A stretch of 64,000 bases of DNA, taken from Tuctoria greenei. Lineage: Eukaryota; Streptophyta; Magnoliopsida; Poales; Poaceae. Below, in pieces: positions 1 through 9,868 of this stretch (positions are counted from its first letter, which is position 1; each line of letters starts with the position of its first letter). The stretch is taken from assembly GCA_036927565.1 (NCBI GenBank), contig JAYESD010000011.1, positions 92,417,178 to 92,481,177 on the forward strand. The letters are read 5' to 3'. Under the pieces are notes generated by a model, which searched no databases, was not told the origin of the DNA, and was given only the letters and a program-made list of their open reading frames with translations. Both the position numbers and the translations under genes were made by a program.

Positions 1-1257
1 CCAGCGGTAATATCTAGCCATTCCAAGAAAACTTCTTATTTCCTTTATGTTTTGCGGTGGTTCCCACTTCAACACGTCTATCACTTTTCCGGGGTCAACC
101 GATACTCCTCCTCCTGAGATGATATGACCCAAAAACGACACCTCTTTCAACCAAAACTGACACTTGTTGAACTTGGCATACAATTGATGCTCTCTCAATT
201 TTTGCAGCGTAAGTCTCAAGTGTTCCTCATGTTCCTTCTCATTCTTCGAGTAGATCATAATGTCATCAATAAACACCAAAACAAATCTATCCATGTACTC
301 CATGAAGACCTTATTCATGAGGTACATAAAGTAGGCAGGCGCATTTGTCAATCCAAAAGACATCATGGTGTACTCATAAGATCCATATCGTGTCCTAAAA
401 GCTGTCTTGGGTATGTACGATGGTCTAATCTTCATTTGAAAATATCCCGACCTCAAATCAATCTTAGAGAAGACACAAGCACCCTTCATCTCATCAAACA
501 AGTCCTCTATGCGTGGCAAGGTGTACTTGTTCTTGATTGTCACCTCGTTGAGAGCTCGGTAATCTACACACATCCTTTGGGTTCTGTCCTTCTTGTCCAC
601 AAACAGCACGGGCGCTCCCCAAGGTGAAGAGCTTGGGCGAATAAAACCCTTCTCTAGTTGCTCTTGAATCTGCTCCTTGAGCTCCGCTAATTCCATAGGA
701 GGCATCCTATACGGCCTCTTAGCTATAGCTGCAGTTCCAGGTATTAAATCAATAACAAACTCAATATCTTGATCAGGTGGCATACCTGTCAACTCGTCCG
801 GAAAGACATCCAAAAATTCACACACCACCGGAATCTCCTCAATTGCGGCACCGTCCATATGATTCAGCTCCAAATGCTTCGGTGTGGTTTGAGATGCTTC
901 AAATTCTATTGTGATCCTTTCTTCATTGGTCAACTTCACCATCTTCGTGGCACACTCAATAACTCCATTGTACTTCCTCAACCAGTCCATACCAAGTATA
1001 ATGTCCAATCCTTGAGAATCCAAAACAATGAGGTTGACGGAGAAGTCTACCCCCCGTATTCTAAGGCTTACTTTCGGACATACTATATTTGTCCTCATCT
1101 CTCCTCCAGGAGACTTAACCAATAGAGTAAACTTCATATGAGAGATAGGCAAACTATACCTGGCAACATACTTTGATGTAATGAATGAATGCGATGCTAC
1201 AGAATCAAATAACATAGTCACAAGGTTGGAGTTGGCGAGAAACATACCAATGACCAT
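1..1257 (-). pseudogene. pol: gypsy element A pol: protease and N-terminal reverse transcriptase, partial
   Basis: One minus-strand frame can be followed through landmark motifs from the codon at 1255-1257 to the window edge. The protease region contains LFDSVASHS (about 1190-1210), where the family has D-S/T-G-A. The Gly after the catalytic Asp-Ser is Val, so the protease is probably inactive. Further on, the RT fingers/palm motif SSPWGAP (610-630) and the catalytic FIDDIMIYSK (about 250-275) lie in the same frame, with both aspartates present. Two in-frame stops, TAG at 1318-1320 and TAA at 1270-1272, separate it from gag, where related elements read one continuous gag-pol. RNase H and integrase lie outside the window. 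Confidence 0.8.
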
Positions 1258-1317
1258 GTCATCCGCTTGTTAAGCATCCTCCGTAGAGACATGGTTCACG
1301 TTGCCACGAGCAAAATT

Positions 1318-2510
1318 CTACTGTTTGCAGTTCCCTTGCAGTTGTCTTCCATTGGGTCTTGGGTTTTGCCTCGGCGCATTGCTTCCTTGACCAAGGCCTG
1401 ACTTAGGACATTGATGCGCAAAGTGTCTAGCTCCTCCACAAGTATAGCACTTCTTAACTCCACCAGAATTATTGGGGCGAGCTCGGTTTTGAGCATTGGC
1501 ACCAGGATAGTTGGCACGAGGTGCATAAGACATTGGAGGCCTACGTGGTTGCATAATAGGGCGCTGCTGCACAAACTGAGTTGGGCGCAGTGCATAACCA
1601 GGGCATTGTATAGGAGTATAGGAGCTGTAATATGGTGCATTACGAGTCGCAAAGCGAGGGCGCACATTACTTCCTTGTTGATGCCCTTGATATGGCGCCT
1701 TCCTCTTGTTGTCTTGCTCCATCTCATGGATCTTGTTCTCAACCACGATTGCTTTGTCCACAAGCTTCTGGAAGTTGGCATAATCACAGTTGAGCAATTG
1801 CACTTGGATCTCATTGTTCAAGCCCCTCATGAACATGTACTGTTTCTGGCTGTCCCGGCTCACATCCTTAGGCGCATACCTTGAAAGTTGAGTGAACTTA
1901 TTGATATATTCACTCACGCTCTATCTTCCTTGCCTCAAGTTCTCAAATTATTGCCTCTTCAAGATCATAACTTCCTCAGGCACATAATGAGAACAGAAGT
2001 TCTCCTTGAATTCCGCCCAAGTGATCCTCTCTTGATTCTCATGAGCATTGGAATAAGCATCCCACCAATCCGCAGCTGCTCCAATGAGTTGATGAGAAGC
2101 AAATAGCACCTTCTCCCGGTCACTGCATTGGACAATAGCAAGCTTCTTCTCCACAGACTTGGCAGCTTGAGCAAAGGTCGATGGCCTAGTCCTCATAAAC
2201 TCTCCGAATCATCGGCATCCATAGGGTCGGCAGCTTGAGCAAAGGTCGATGGCCTAGTTCTCATAAACTCTCCCAATCGGTTATGAGGAGGCGGGGGTGG
2301 CGGTGGAGGCATGTGGTGCTGATTATTGATGTTACCAGCCTGCAGCTGTCCCATTGTCTGTATCATGGTCTGCATGAGCTGGTTCTGCATAGCCAATAGC
2401 TGCTCAATGTTGATAGCTCCATGAGCAAGTCCTTGTCCATTGTTGTTCTGAGGTGCTCCATGGTTCTCCGCCTCATCATTAGCATCCCTCTGGTTGCGAG
2501 TCCTCACCAT
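1318..2510 (-). pseudogene. gag: gypsy element A gag (capsid, CCHC nucleocapsid), broken
   Basis: The gag starts at ATG 2508-2510, directly preceded by a CAG that looks like a 3' splice acceptor. It has a Pro-rich run (eight prolines), a capsid core (WWDAY..., SRYAP, DFQKLVDK-like) and one zinc knuckle CYTCGGARHFAHQC near 1400-1450, with the CX2CX4HX4C spacing intact. It is not a working gene. A 68-base direct duplication (2161-2210 against 2229-2278) shifts the frame after MDADD. Stops interrupt the stretch around 1917-1948. Pieces at 2193-2510, 1948-2196 and 1318-1917 together cover a normal-length gag of about 390 residues. Confidence 0.85.
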
Positions 2511-2756
2511 CTGGAGAAAAGCAATAGGTAAGAATTAGAAAACGTCCCCAACTATATGCATCAAGGGATATGAAACTAGACAACTAACTAGCCTACGTGG
2601 ACATGGAAATTCTAAAGCATCCCATAATCCTCTATTAAGCACACAAGCAAACAATATATAGCAACAGCACACCAAACAAAACACATCGGTTTCTGAGTGC
2701 TCCTATGTGCTCTAAAGTGTCCATTCTATCTAGGCTGCATCCTACGGTCAACCTAT

Positions 2757-2769
2757 GGCTCTGATACCA
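2757..2769 (-). promoter_or_regulatory. primer-binding site of gypsy element A (initiator Met tRNA)
   Basis: The minus strand reads TGGTATCAGAGCC, the standard complement to the 3' end of plant initiator tRNA-Met used by many LTR elements. The sequence just inside it (CCTACGG with GGCTGCAT, read on plus) matches the equivalent leader of the Tekay element near 39830-39850. This supports a close family relationship. Confidence 0.9.
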
Positions 2770-2772
2770 ATC

Positions 2773-2788
2773 TGTGGCACCCGGTTCC
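2773..2788 (-). other. stub of the LTR of gypsy element A
   Basis: TGTGGCACCCGG follows the primer-binding site, as a gypsy LTR end should. It continues for only about 16 bases before Sirevirus LTR sequence begins. Either the Sirevirus inserted here or a deletion joined the two. I could not find the rest of this LTR elsewhere in the window. Confidence 0.45.
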
Positions 2789-3386
2789 AGTAGGATCGAA
2801 GAGCACGTGAAAAGCTACCAGAGGGGGGTGAATGGTAGATTTAAAAAATCTTACGCAGTGGAAACAAATAAATCTCAACCCCTTTTGGCAGAAAAACGAT
2901 CTGTTAAAGAAATCGTGTGTGAGACTAATCTAAACGTGTTTCATCATGACAAAAGTGATATATATTAGAGAGAATCAAGTAACTAAGAAAACAAAAGAAG
3001 AATCACTCAAATACATCGAGAGAAACTCAAGTTATGATCGAAAGATCAAACAAAGGTCAATCTGTCCTACCCGAGAAAAACAGTTCTGGAATGCTGCAAA
3101 GAAACTCGTGTAGATTAGAAACCACAAATCCAATGACCGTGAAATTTTGACAGATGATAGATAATCAAGTTGTGAAGACAACCCAAAAAGAATCAAATCA
3201 ATTGGATCTGTAAAACTCGAGTTATGATAAAACTACCAACGAAAGGTAGTGCTGTCCAGAAACTCGACGAGTAAAACTTGTCTGGAACAAGTCGGACGAA
3301 CAAGGCACAAAAGTTCCTTCAAACTACGAATTTTATTCAATAGAACACAAGAGGAAAAGACCCAAAGTCGTCTACCATGAGCTTTG
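2789..3386 (-). repeat. Sirevirus S1 3' LTR, U5/R-proximal part
   Basis: This segment aligns with the start of the LTR at 56399-58138 (shared GAAGAGCAC..., CTGTTAAAGAAA..., AACAAGTCGGACGAACAAGGC), at roughly three-quarters identity by eye. It stops abruptly at 3386 after CTTTG, where copia element N begins. It resumes at 9864 with the same CTTTG and the LTR's TATA box. The first two bases are AG rather than the expected TG. In the minus orientation of the element this is the part downstream of transcription start. Confidence 0.75.
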
Positions 3387-4386
3387 TGTCGGAAAATAGA
3401 CATGGCATGCAATTAATTTGATGATCCGAAACAGCAAAACGACCAGAGCAGATCTACTGGCAGTCAACATAAACAGTGCTAGTACTACACAGATCAGAAC
3501 TGAAACAAATGCGAATAAATCACTCAACAAGTAAATCGAACCAGCCATAGTTCGAGAGATTCACTTACAGATCGTCCTGCTATGAAGTAGACGATGAAAC
3601 TGTTGAGGAAGATGGAAGTGCAGCGAGTGGCCGTGTGAACACACTTCCTAGAAACTTGATTGCCGGCACCCGTGCAGGTCCTCAGATCGCCGGTGTCGGT
3701 TCGGAGACACTGCTCTCCCTCAATCCGCTGCACAGCGGATGAAGGGATGGCAAGGCAAAAATGCGGCAGCGCAGAGCAGTTAGCGAGAGAGGCAAGTTTT
3801 TGTGTTGTGTGTATCTGTGCCTCCAGTATATAGGACGTCTCCTTATATACTTGAGTCTCCAATCGCCTCAAATTCGATCTGCCATAATTTCAGGAAACCG
3901 CCCTCTGAAATTTCTCAACGTGCAACTAATGGGAGCAGTTATGAGGCATTACGCACTGATAATGTGCGCCTGCAGTTACGCCTCTTATTACTCCTTTGTT
4001 GATGTGGCAGTCTAGGTGTTGATAAATATTCCCTTTTATATGAGTGGCAGAAAATAATAACAGCTTAGAAGAACACAACTCGTCATGACGCGAACGCACA
4101 ACGTTGCAAGTCACAAGTCACGCGATAATCACGAGTAAAATCACAAAACTCGCGCGCGTGTGTGTGTGTCTTTGTGTCCATAGCAGCAGCCTTCATCCCT
4201 CATTATTCTCATGTTGAGAACCTGTACAAGGGTCACTATATTCTTGGGGAACACTCATCTAGGTGGGAAATGTGGGACTAAAGTCCCCGGCAACCTCTTC
4301 ACACCACCTTGGCTTTCTACCAGGGGAGTTGGCCCAAATAAATGAGCCCATAAATGGGTTGTACCAAAAGGGGCCAAATCCCAACA
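3387..4386 (-). repeat. 3' LTR of copia element N
   Basis: About 1000 bases, TG...CA ends, nearly identical to 8863-9863. A purine-rich tract (TTTGGTGGGGAT on minus, just inside at 4387-4400) is the likely plus-strand priming site. A TATATAAG box lies on the minus strand at 3842-3849. Confidence 0.92.
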
Positions 4387-4952
4387 ATCCCCACCAAATG
4401 CCAAAGTCTACAAGTAACAACTCTGCGCTTTAATATACCAGCTTTGTAGTGCAGACCCGATACGGGATGAGCTGCACCTAGCATTCCATGATTCACATAC
4501 TCACAACTTTGCAATGGACATAGCCTTGAATTGCTAGTTTTTTGTAAGCAAGTTTCACATGAAAGCATCGCTGATACTAGGCCGCCTAAAGCCATGCCTC
4601 AGGTTGGAGCATTACGGTCTTCTCCCGTGTCTGTTCATGAGTTTATTTGAGATTACCCACATCTCAGATACTGCAATCTGACAGTCAAACTCATATAGGT
4701 GTGTTCTTACAAGTATACCCTGCAGGACGGTACCTTGCCTATTTAGGCCTCAGAACACATTAAAAGATTAAAGTCAACCTTCCATGCAGTACTGAGAGTA
4801 CGCATCTACTAGCAGAAATGAGTAATAAATATGTACTCTCCAGTTATCCGTACAACTTGTTTTTCCCAAGATCTACTTCACGGGATCTCCGATCACATAG
4901 TTTGGGTTACTATTGTATGATGACATCACGCGGGTCTCAATCCCATTTCCTT
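4387..4952 (-). other. 3' untranslated region of copia element N
   Basis: This is noncoding DNA between the RNase H stop and the 3' LTR. Apart from the purine-rich tract next to the LTR I see no gene or repeat in it. Confidence 0.6.
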
Positions 4953-6746
4953 TTATGCTTCTTCAATTACAGCACGTGCTAATCCCTTAGTAAAAGGGCC
5001 TGCAAGGTTTCTTTTAGTATTAATATACTCAACGACAATCTCCCCCATATTTCTCAAATGTCTCACGGATTTGATTCTCCGTTTCACATGTCTTGATGAT
5101 TTCAAATTTTCTTTTGCATTGCCTACAGTTGTGATCACACTTTGATTATCACAATGCAAAAGAATGGCCAGCACAGGTTTAACAACCAAAGGCAAGTCCA
5201 TCAAGAGCTGTTTCAGCCACTCTGCCTCAGTAGTGGATGTTTCAAGTGCTACAGGTTCCGCTTACATAGTTTACTTTGTCAATATAGTCTGCTTACGAGA
5301 CCTCCCACGAAACTGCAGCACCACCAATAGTGAAAACGTATCCACTAGTGGCTTTGATCTCATCAGCATCTGAGATCCAATTTGAGTCACTATACACTTC
5401 TAGTACAGCTGGGTACCCCGTATAGTGAAGTCCATATGTTGATGTACCTCTCAAGTATCTCATTACACGTTCTAGTGCACACCAGTGATCTCTTCCAGGA
5501 TTGGAAGTAAATCTGCTTAATTTGCTTACTGTAAATGAGATGTCAGGTCTGGTTGCACCAGCAAGATACATGAGAGAACCAATAATCTGGGAATATCTCA
5601 ACTGATTAATTCCTTGTCCTTTGTTCTTACGAAGCTTTAGACTAGGATCATATGGCGTTGGAGAAACTTTAGAATCTGAGTAACCAAAACGACTCAGAAT
5701 ATTCTCTACATAATGAGATTGTTTTAAAGTAATCTCATTCTCGCCCTTTAATCACTTTGATGTTTAGAATAACATCAGCCACTCCCAAATCCTTCATATC
5801 AAAATTTTGAGACAAGAATGATTTTGCATCATTTATCACATCGATACTAGTCCCAAAAATTAATATATCATCAACATATAAGCTCAGTATTACTCCCTTA
5901 CCCCCACCAAACCGATAGTACACACAAGTGTCAGCTTCATTTACCACAAAGCCTGCAGAGGTCATAGTTCTACTGAACTTCTCATGCCACTGCTTTGGAG
6001 CCTTCTTGAGGCCATACAAAGATTTTCGCAACTTACACACCTTGTTCTCTTGCCAAGGCACCACAAAACCATCAGGCTATTTCATATAGATCTCCTCATC
6101 GAGCTCGCCATTTAGGAAAGCCGTCTTCACATCCATTTGATGATAAGGAGATCATGACACGCAGCAAGTGCAACAAGCACACGAATTGTGGTTAGTCTAG
6201 CAACAGGTGAATAATTATCAAAAAATCCTCGCCTTTCTTTTGGGTAAATACCTTGGCTACAAGTCTAGCCTTATACTTATCGACTGTACCATCTGGTTTG
6301 ATCTTCTTTTTAAATATCCACTTACACCCAACAGGTTTACACCCAACAGGACAGTCACATATTTCCCAGGTCTCATTAGTTAAAATGGACTCCATTTCAT
6401 TATGGACTGCCTCCTTCCAGTACTCTGCATCTGGTGATGCATATGCCTCTGAAAGTGTTTTAGGTGTATCATCAATGAGGTAGACAATAAAATCATCACC
6501 AAAGGATTTTTCAATCCTTTGTCTCTTGCTCCTTCGAGGAACAATATTTGTACTGTCATCCTCAATGGGTTTTCCAGTGTAAGAACAAGGTACGAATATT
6601 AGAGAAGGATCAGGAGTAAAACTAGTAGATGCCTCGCCATGACCTGTCACTCTATCCTTCATTGGAAAAATATCCTCGAAAAATGCGGCATCACGAGATT
6701 CAGTCACGATGTTAACGTGCATGTCAGGAACTTCGGATCTAATCAC
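4953..6746 (-). pseudogene. pol: copia element N reverse transcriptase and RNase H, frameshifted
   Basis: The RT begins with WKEAVHNEMESI and the GCKWIFKKK and YKARLVAK motifs, continues through SLYGLKKAPKQW and the catalytic SLYVDDILIFG (both Asp present), and ends in an RNase H with the YSDSNWISD acidic motif and the C-terminal HVKRRIKSVRH stretch. The reading is split into pieces at 6192-6746, 5735-6064, 5293-5601 and 4953-5204, so several frameshifts or stops exist. A 15-base duplication near 6330-6350 repeats PVGCK twice. Copying of the element RNA to DNA would be its role if intact. Confidence 0.88.
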
Positions 6747-6755
6747 TAAAAATCT

Positions 6756-7725
6756 TTAGGCTGCACTATGCTGTGCATATCCTAGAAAGACACAATTAAC
6801 GGTCTTTGGTCCCAATTTTCGTTTCTTACACTCAGGCACATTAACCTTGGTCAAACAGCCCCATGCACGTAAGAAACCGAGAGCGGGCTTTCTTCCATTC
6901 CATCCTTCATATGGGGTTATTTCACCCTTGGAAGATGGAACTCGATTCAGCACAAAACATGCGGTCAAAATGGCTTCCCCACCATGAGTTGGATAAACCC
7001 GAACTGTCCAACATGGCATTAACCAAGTCCGTCAATGTTCGGTTTTCCCGCTCAGTCACCCCATTAGATTGGGGTGAATAGGGAGCCGTTGTCTCATGGA
7101 TAATTCCATGCTCCGCACAATATTTGCTAAAATCATTAGAAAGATACTCTCCTCCTCTATCGGACATAACACGTTTGATCGTTCTTTCTAGTTGGTTTTC
7201 AACCTCCGCCTCATAAATTTTAAAATGATCCAATGCCTCATATTTCGTTTTAATAAGATAGAGATAACAGTATTTAGTAGCATCATCAATAAAAGATATA
7301 AAATATTTCTTCCCTGCTCTAGTCAAAATTTCATTCATTTCACACAAATCTGAGTGAATAAGATCTAGTGGTGACAAGCTCTTCTCTTCCACGCTTTTAA
7401 AAGGCTTACGTGGTTGTTTAGATTGCACACATGCATGACACTTAGATCTTCTTTCAACAGGAATTTTAGGAATCAAATTAAGTTTGGACAATTTAATGAT
7501 GTGATCATAATTAATGTGAGAAAGGTGAGAGTGCCAAAAAGTAGCCTCTCGTCCATTGCATTTAGAACTAGAACAAGCAACTGAGTTTACAAGATTATTA
7601 CAATCTTCAGCAATTGAAAGGAGGAACATGCCTCTGCTATCATAGCCTTTTCTGATAAATAAACCAAACTTCGATACAATAAATTTGTTTGACTCAAACA
7701 CTAGCTTATAGTCATCACAACACAA
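6756..7725 (-). pseudogene. pol: copia element N integrase
   Basis: GAG-pre-integrase and zinc-binding residues appear as HSHLSHINYDH followed by CHACVQSKQ. The catalytic core shows the first Asp in LIHSDLCEM, the second in RVMSDRGGEY and the Glu in NGVTERENRTL. The piece at 6922-7725 is continuous. The C-terminal part at 6756-7019 (RAWGCL..., CVFLGYA) is in another frame, and the break is near 6930-7010. Confidence 0.88.
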
Positions 7726-7767
7726 TAGAGAACCACTAATAAGGTTCCTATTTATTACAGGAACATG

Positions 7768-8268
7768 CTACACATTCTTCAAAGAGAGAGTCTTTCCGGA
7801 TGTCAACTGCAGATCGACTCTTCCAATTCCATGTACAGCAGTCCTAGACCCATTGCCCACTAAGACAGAGCAATTGTCGGTAGCCTGATAAGAAGAAAAT
7901 AAATCATAGTCAGAACAAACATGCACATTAGCTCCCGTGTCTAACCACCAATCGGTGGAATGACATGCTAGAAAAACTTCTGGAACATACCCTGATCCAG
8001 ACGTTCCTCCAGCCTCGCTAATAGTGACATTCACAGAGTTCTGACCACCACCTTTCTTGCCTTTTCTGTTGTGACATTTCCTGTCTATGTGGCCAGGCTC
8101 GCCGCACACAAAGCAAGTCAGGTCTTCTTTATTCTTCTTCTTCTTAAAGCTAGTATTTTGATTGGCTTTTCCTTTCCAGTTCTTGTTGTTCTTATTGCCA
8201 CCACCAAATTTACCTTCAACCACATTGGCATTAGATGGAGTCCCTTCCTGCGGAACAGAACGAGGCAC
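7768..8268 (-). pseudogene. pol: copia element N zinc knuckle and aspartic protease
   Basis: A Lys/Asn-rich linker precedes a complete zinc knuckle CFVCGEPGHIDRKC, then the protease active site WWLDTGANVHVCS with Asp-Thr-Gly intact. Zinc knuckles bind the genomic RNA. The protease cuts the polyprotein. The frame closes at 7768, ahead of integrase, whereas copia elements normally read straight on, so the coding sequence is interrupted there. Confidence 0.85.
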
Positions 8269-8316
8269 ATCCTTTGATCTTGCCTTCTCCTCAACATCAA
8301 GAGTTGAGATCAGACT

Positions 8317-8862
8317 CTAAATAGTCATAACCTCTTTCTTGTGTTTCAGGCTCGTGGCAAAACTTCTCCAAGATGGAGGCAGTTTGGATATAATTCCACC
8401 AACCACGAACTTGTCAGGCAAGACCATATCAAAGTGCGCAAGTTCCCCCATCCGAAGCTGGATCGCATGAGCCTGTTCCATTATAGATCGGTCATCGACC
8501 ATCTTATATTCGTGGTACTGGTCATTAACATAGAGTTCACGTCCAACATCTGATTTCGCATATTTGCGGTCTAGGGCCTCCCACAAATCCATAGCCGAAG
8601 TGTGATTCATGTAAATGTCACATAACTGATATGACATAAGTGACAATAGGCATCCAAGACAAGTAGAATTGTCCAGATCAAAGTCACGGTGTTGCTCCTC
8701 AGTGAGAGGAAGAACTGGGGAAATCACCCACCAGATCTTCATCAACATGAGCCAGAACTTGACCCGTGTCTACAATCTCTTAAAATTGTCACCCCCAGCA
8801 ACTCGCTCAGGTTTCAATGCATCAATAAGTCTAGCCATGTTAACTCTATCAGGTTTCTGGAT
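8317..8862 (-). pseudogene. gag: copia element N gag (UBN2-type)
   Basis: The protein begins MARLIDALKPERVAGGDNFKR near 8845 and continues through LWEALDRKYA and ISKLPPSWRSF, typical of plant copia gag of the UBN2 class. It is in two frames (8770 upward and 8317-8748), broken around 8750. The start codon lies only about 24 bases inside the 5' LTR, leaving almost no leader and no recognisable Met-tRNA primer site. This suggests a leader deletion or an unusual primer. Confidence 0.8.
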
Positions 8863-9863
8863 TGTTGGAAAATAGACATGGCATGCAATTAATTTGATGA
8901 TCCGAAACAGCAAAACGACCAGAGCAGATCTACTAGCAGTCAACATAAACAGTGCTAGTACTACACAGATCAGAACTGAAACAAATGCAAATAAATCGCT
9001 CAACAAGTAAATCGAACCAGCCATAGTTCGAGAGATTCACTTACAAATCGTCATGCTATGAAGTAGACGATGAAACTGTTGAGGAAGATGGAAGTGCAGC
9101 GAGCGGTCGTGCGAATGCACTTCCCAGAAACCTGATCGCCAGCACCCGTGTAGGTCATCAGATCGCCGGCGTTGGTTCGGAGACACTGCTCTCCCTCAAT
9201 CCGATGCACGGTGGATGAAGGGACGGCAAGGCAAAAATGCGGCAGCGCAGAGCAGTTAACGAGAGAGGCAAGTTTCTGTGTTGTGTGTATCTGTGCCTCC
9301 AGTATATAGGACATCTCCTTATATACTCGAGTCTCCAATCGCCTCAGATTCGATCTGCAGTAATTTCAAGAAACCGCCCTCTAAAATTTCTCAACGTGCA
9401 ACTAATGGGAGCAGTTATGAGGCATTACGCACTGATAATGTGCACCTGCAGTTACGCCTCTTATTACTCCTTTGTTGACGTGGCAGTCTAGGTGTTGATA
9501 AATATTCCCTTTTATATGAGTGGCAGAAAATAATAACTGCTTAGATGAACACAACTCGTCACGACGCGAACGCGCAACGTCGCATGTCACGAGTCACACG
9601 GTAATCACGCATAAAATCGTGAAACGCGCGCGTGCATGTGTGTGTCTTTGTGTCCATAGCAGCAGCCTTCATCCCTCATTATTCTCATGTTGAGAACCTG
9701 TACAAGGGTCACTATATATCTTGGGGAACACTCATCTAGGTGGGCAATGTGGGACTAAAGTCCCCAACCGCCTCTTGACACCACCTTGGCTTTCCACCAG
9801 GGGAGTTGGCCCACATAAATGAGCCCATAAATGGGTTGTACCAAAAGGGGCCAAATCCCAACA
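8863..9863 (-). repeat. 5' LTR of copia element N
   Basis: About 1001 bases, TGTTGG...CCCAACA, matching 3387-4386. As the right-hand LTR of a minus-strand element it holds the active promoter. Confidence 0.92.
9318..9325 (-). promoter_or_regulatory. TATA box of copia element N
   Basis: TATATAAG on the minus strand inside the 5' LTR, with a matching copy at 3842-3849 in the 3' LTR. Position within the LTR fits a U3/R boundary a little downstream. Confidence 0.6.
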
Positions 9864-9868
9864 CTTTG

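Larger units (their letters stand above)
1..2772 (-). mobile_element. Ty3/gypsy (Tekay-like) element A, internal region, partial
   Basis: Read on the minus strand, the order is primer-binding site, gag, protease, reverse transcriptase. The element runs off the left window edge, so RNase H, integrase and its 3' LTR are not seen. Gag resembles that of the complete Tekay element at 30913-42891 (shared ADPMDADDW-type, RYAP and DFQKLVDK-type stretches), which is why I place it in or near the Tekay clade. Its own LTR seems cut short: only about 16 bases (2773-2788, TGTGGCACCCGG...) separate the primer site from Sirevirus LTR sequence. Unlike the Tekay copy, its 247-base leader has no extra ORF. Multiple in-frame stops and a changed protease motif make it a dead copy. 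Confidence 0.85.
3387..9863 (-). mobile_element. complete nested Ty1-copia element N
   Basis: The element is bounded by two LTRs of about 1.0 kb that begin TGT(C/T)GGAAAATAGAC and end CCCAACA, with an exact 5-base target duplication CTTTG (3382-3386 and 9864-9868). The LTRs differ at only about 3% of positions over the stretch I compared, so insertion is recent relative to its host element. Internal order on the minus strand is gag, zinc knuckle and protease, integrase, RT, RNase H, which is the copia order. Coding is split into several frames. It is inserted inside the LTR of Sirevirus S1. Confidence 0.93.

Noticed and set aside
2480..2510. Gag of element A starts MVRTRNQ, vaguely like the H3 start
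   Set aside because: It has neither Lys4 nor the ARKS motif, and MVRT-type starts are common in plant gypsy gag. I regard this as chance.
3524..4114. Open frames inside the copia N LTR (and again near 9051-9590)
   Set aside because: Both LTRs show them only because they are copies of one another; no domain and changed lengths.
4150..4172. Short GT-rich run (CGCGCGCGTGTGTG) in the copia LTR
   Set aside because: Ordinary microsatellite, also present in diverged form at 9625-9645.
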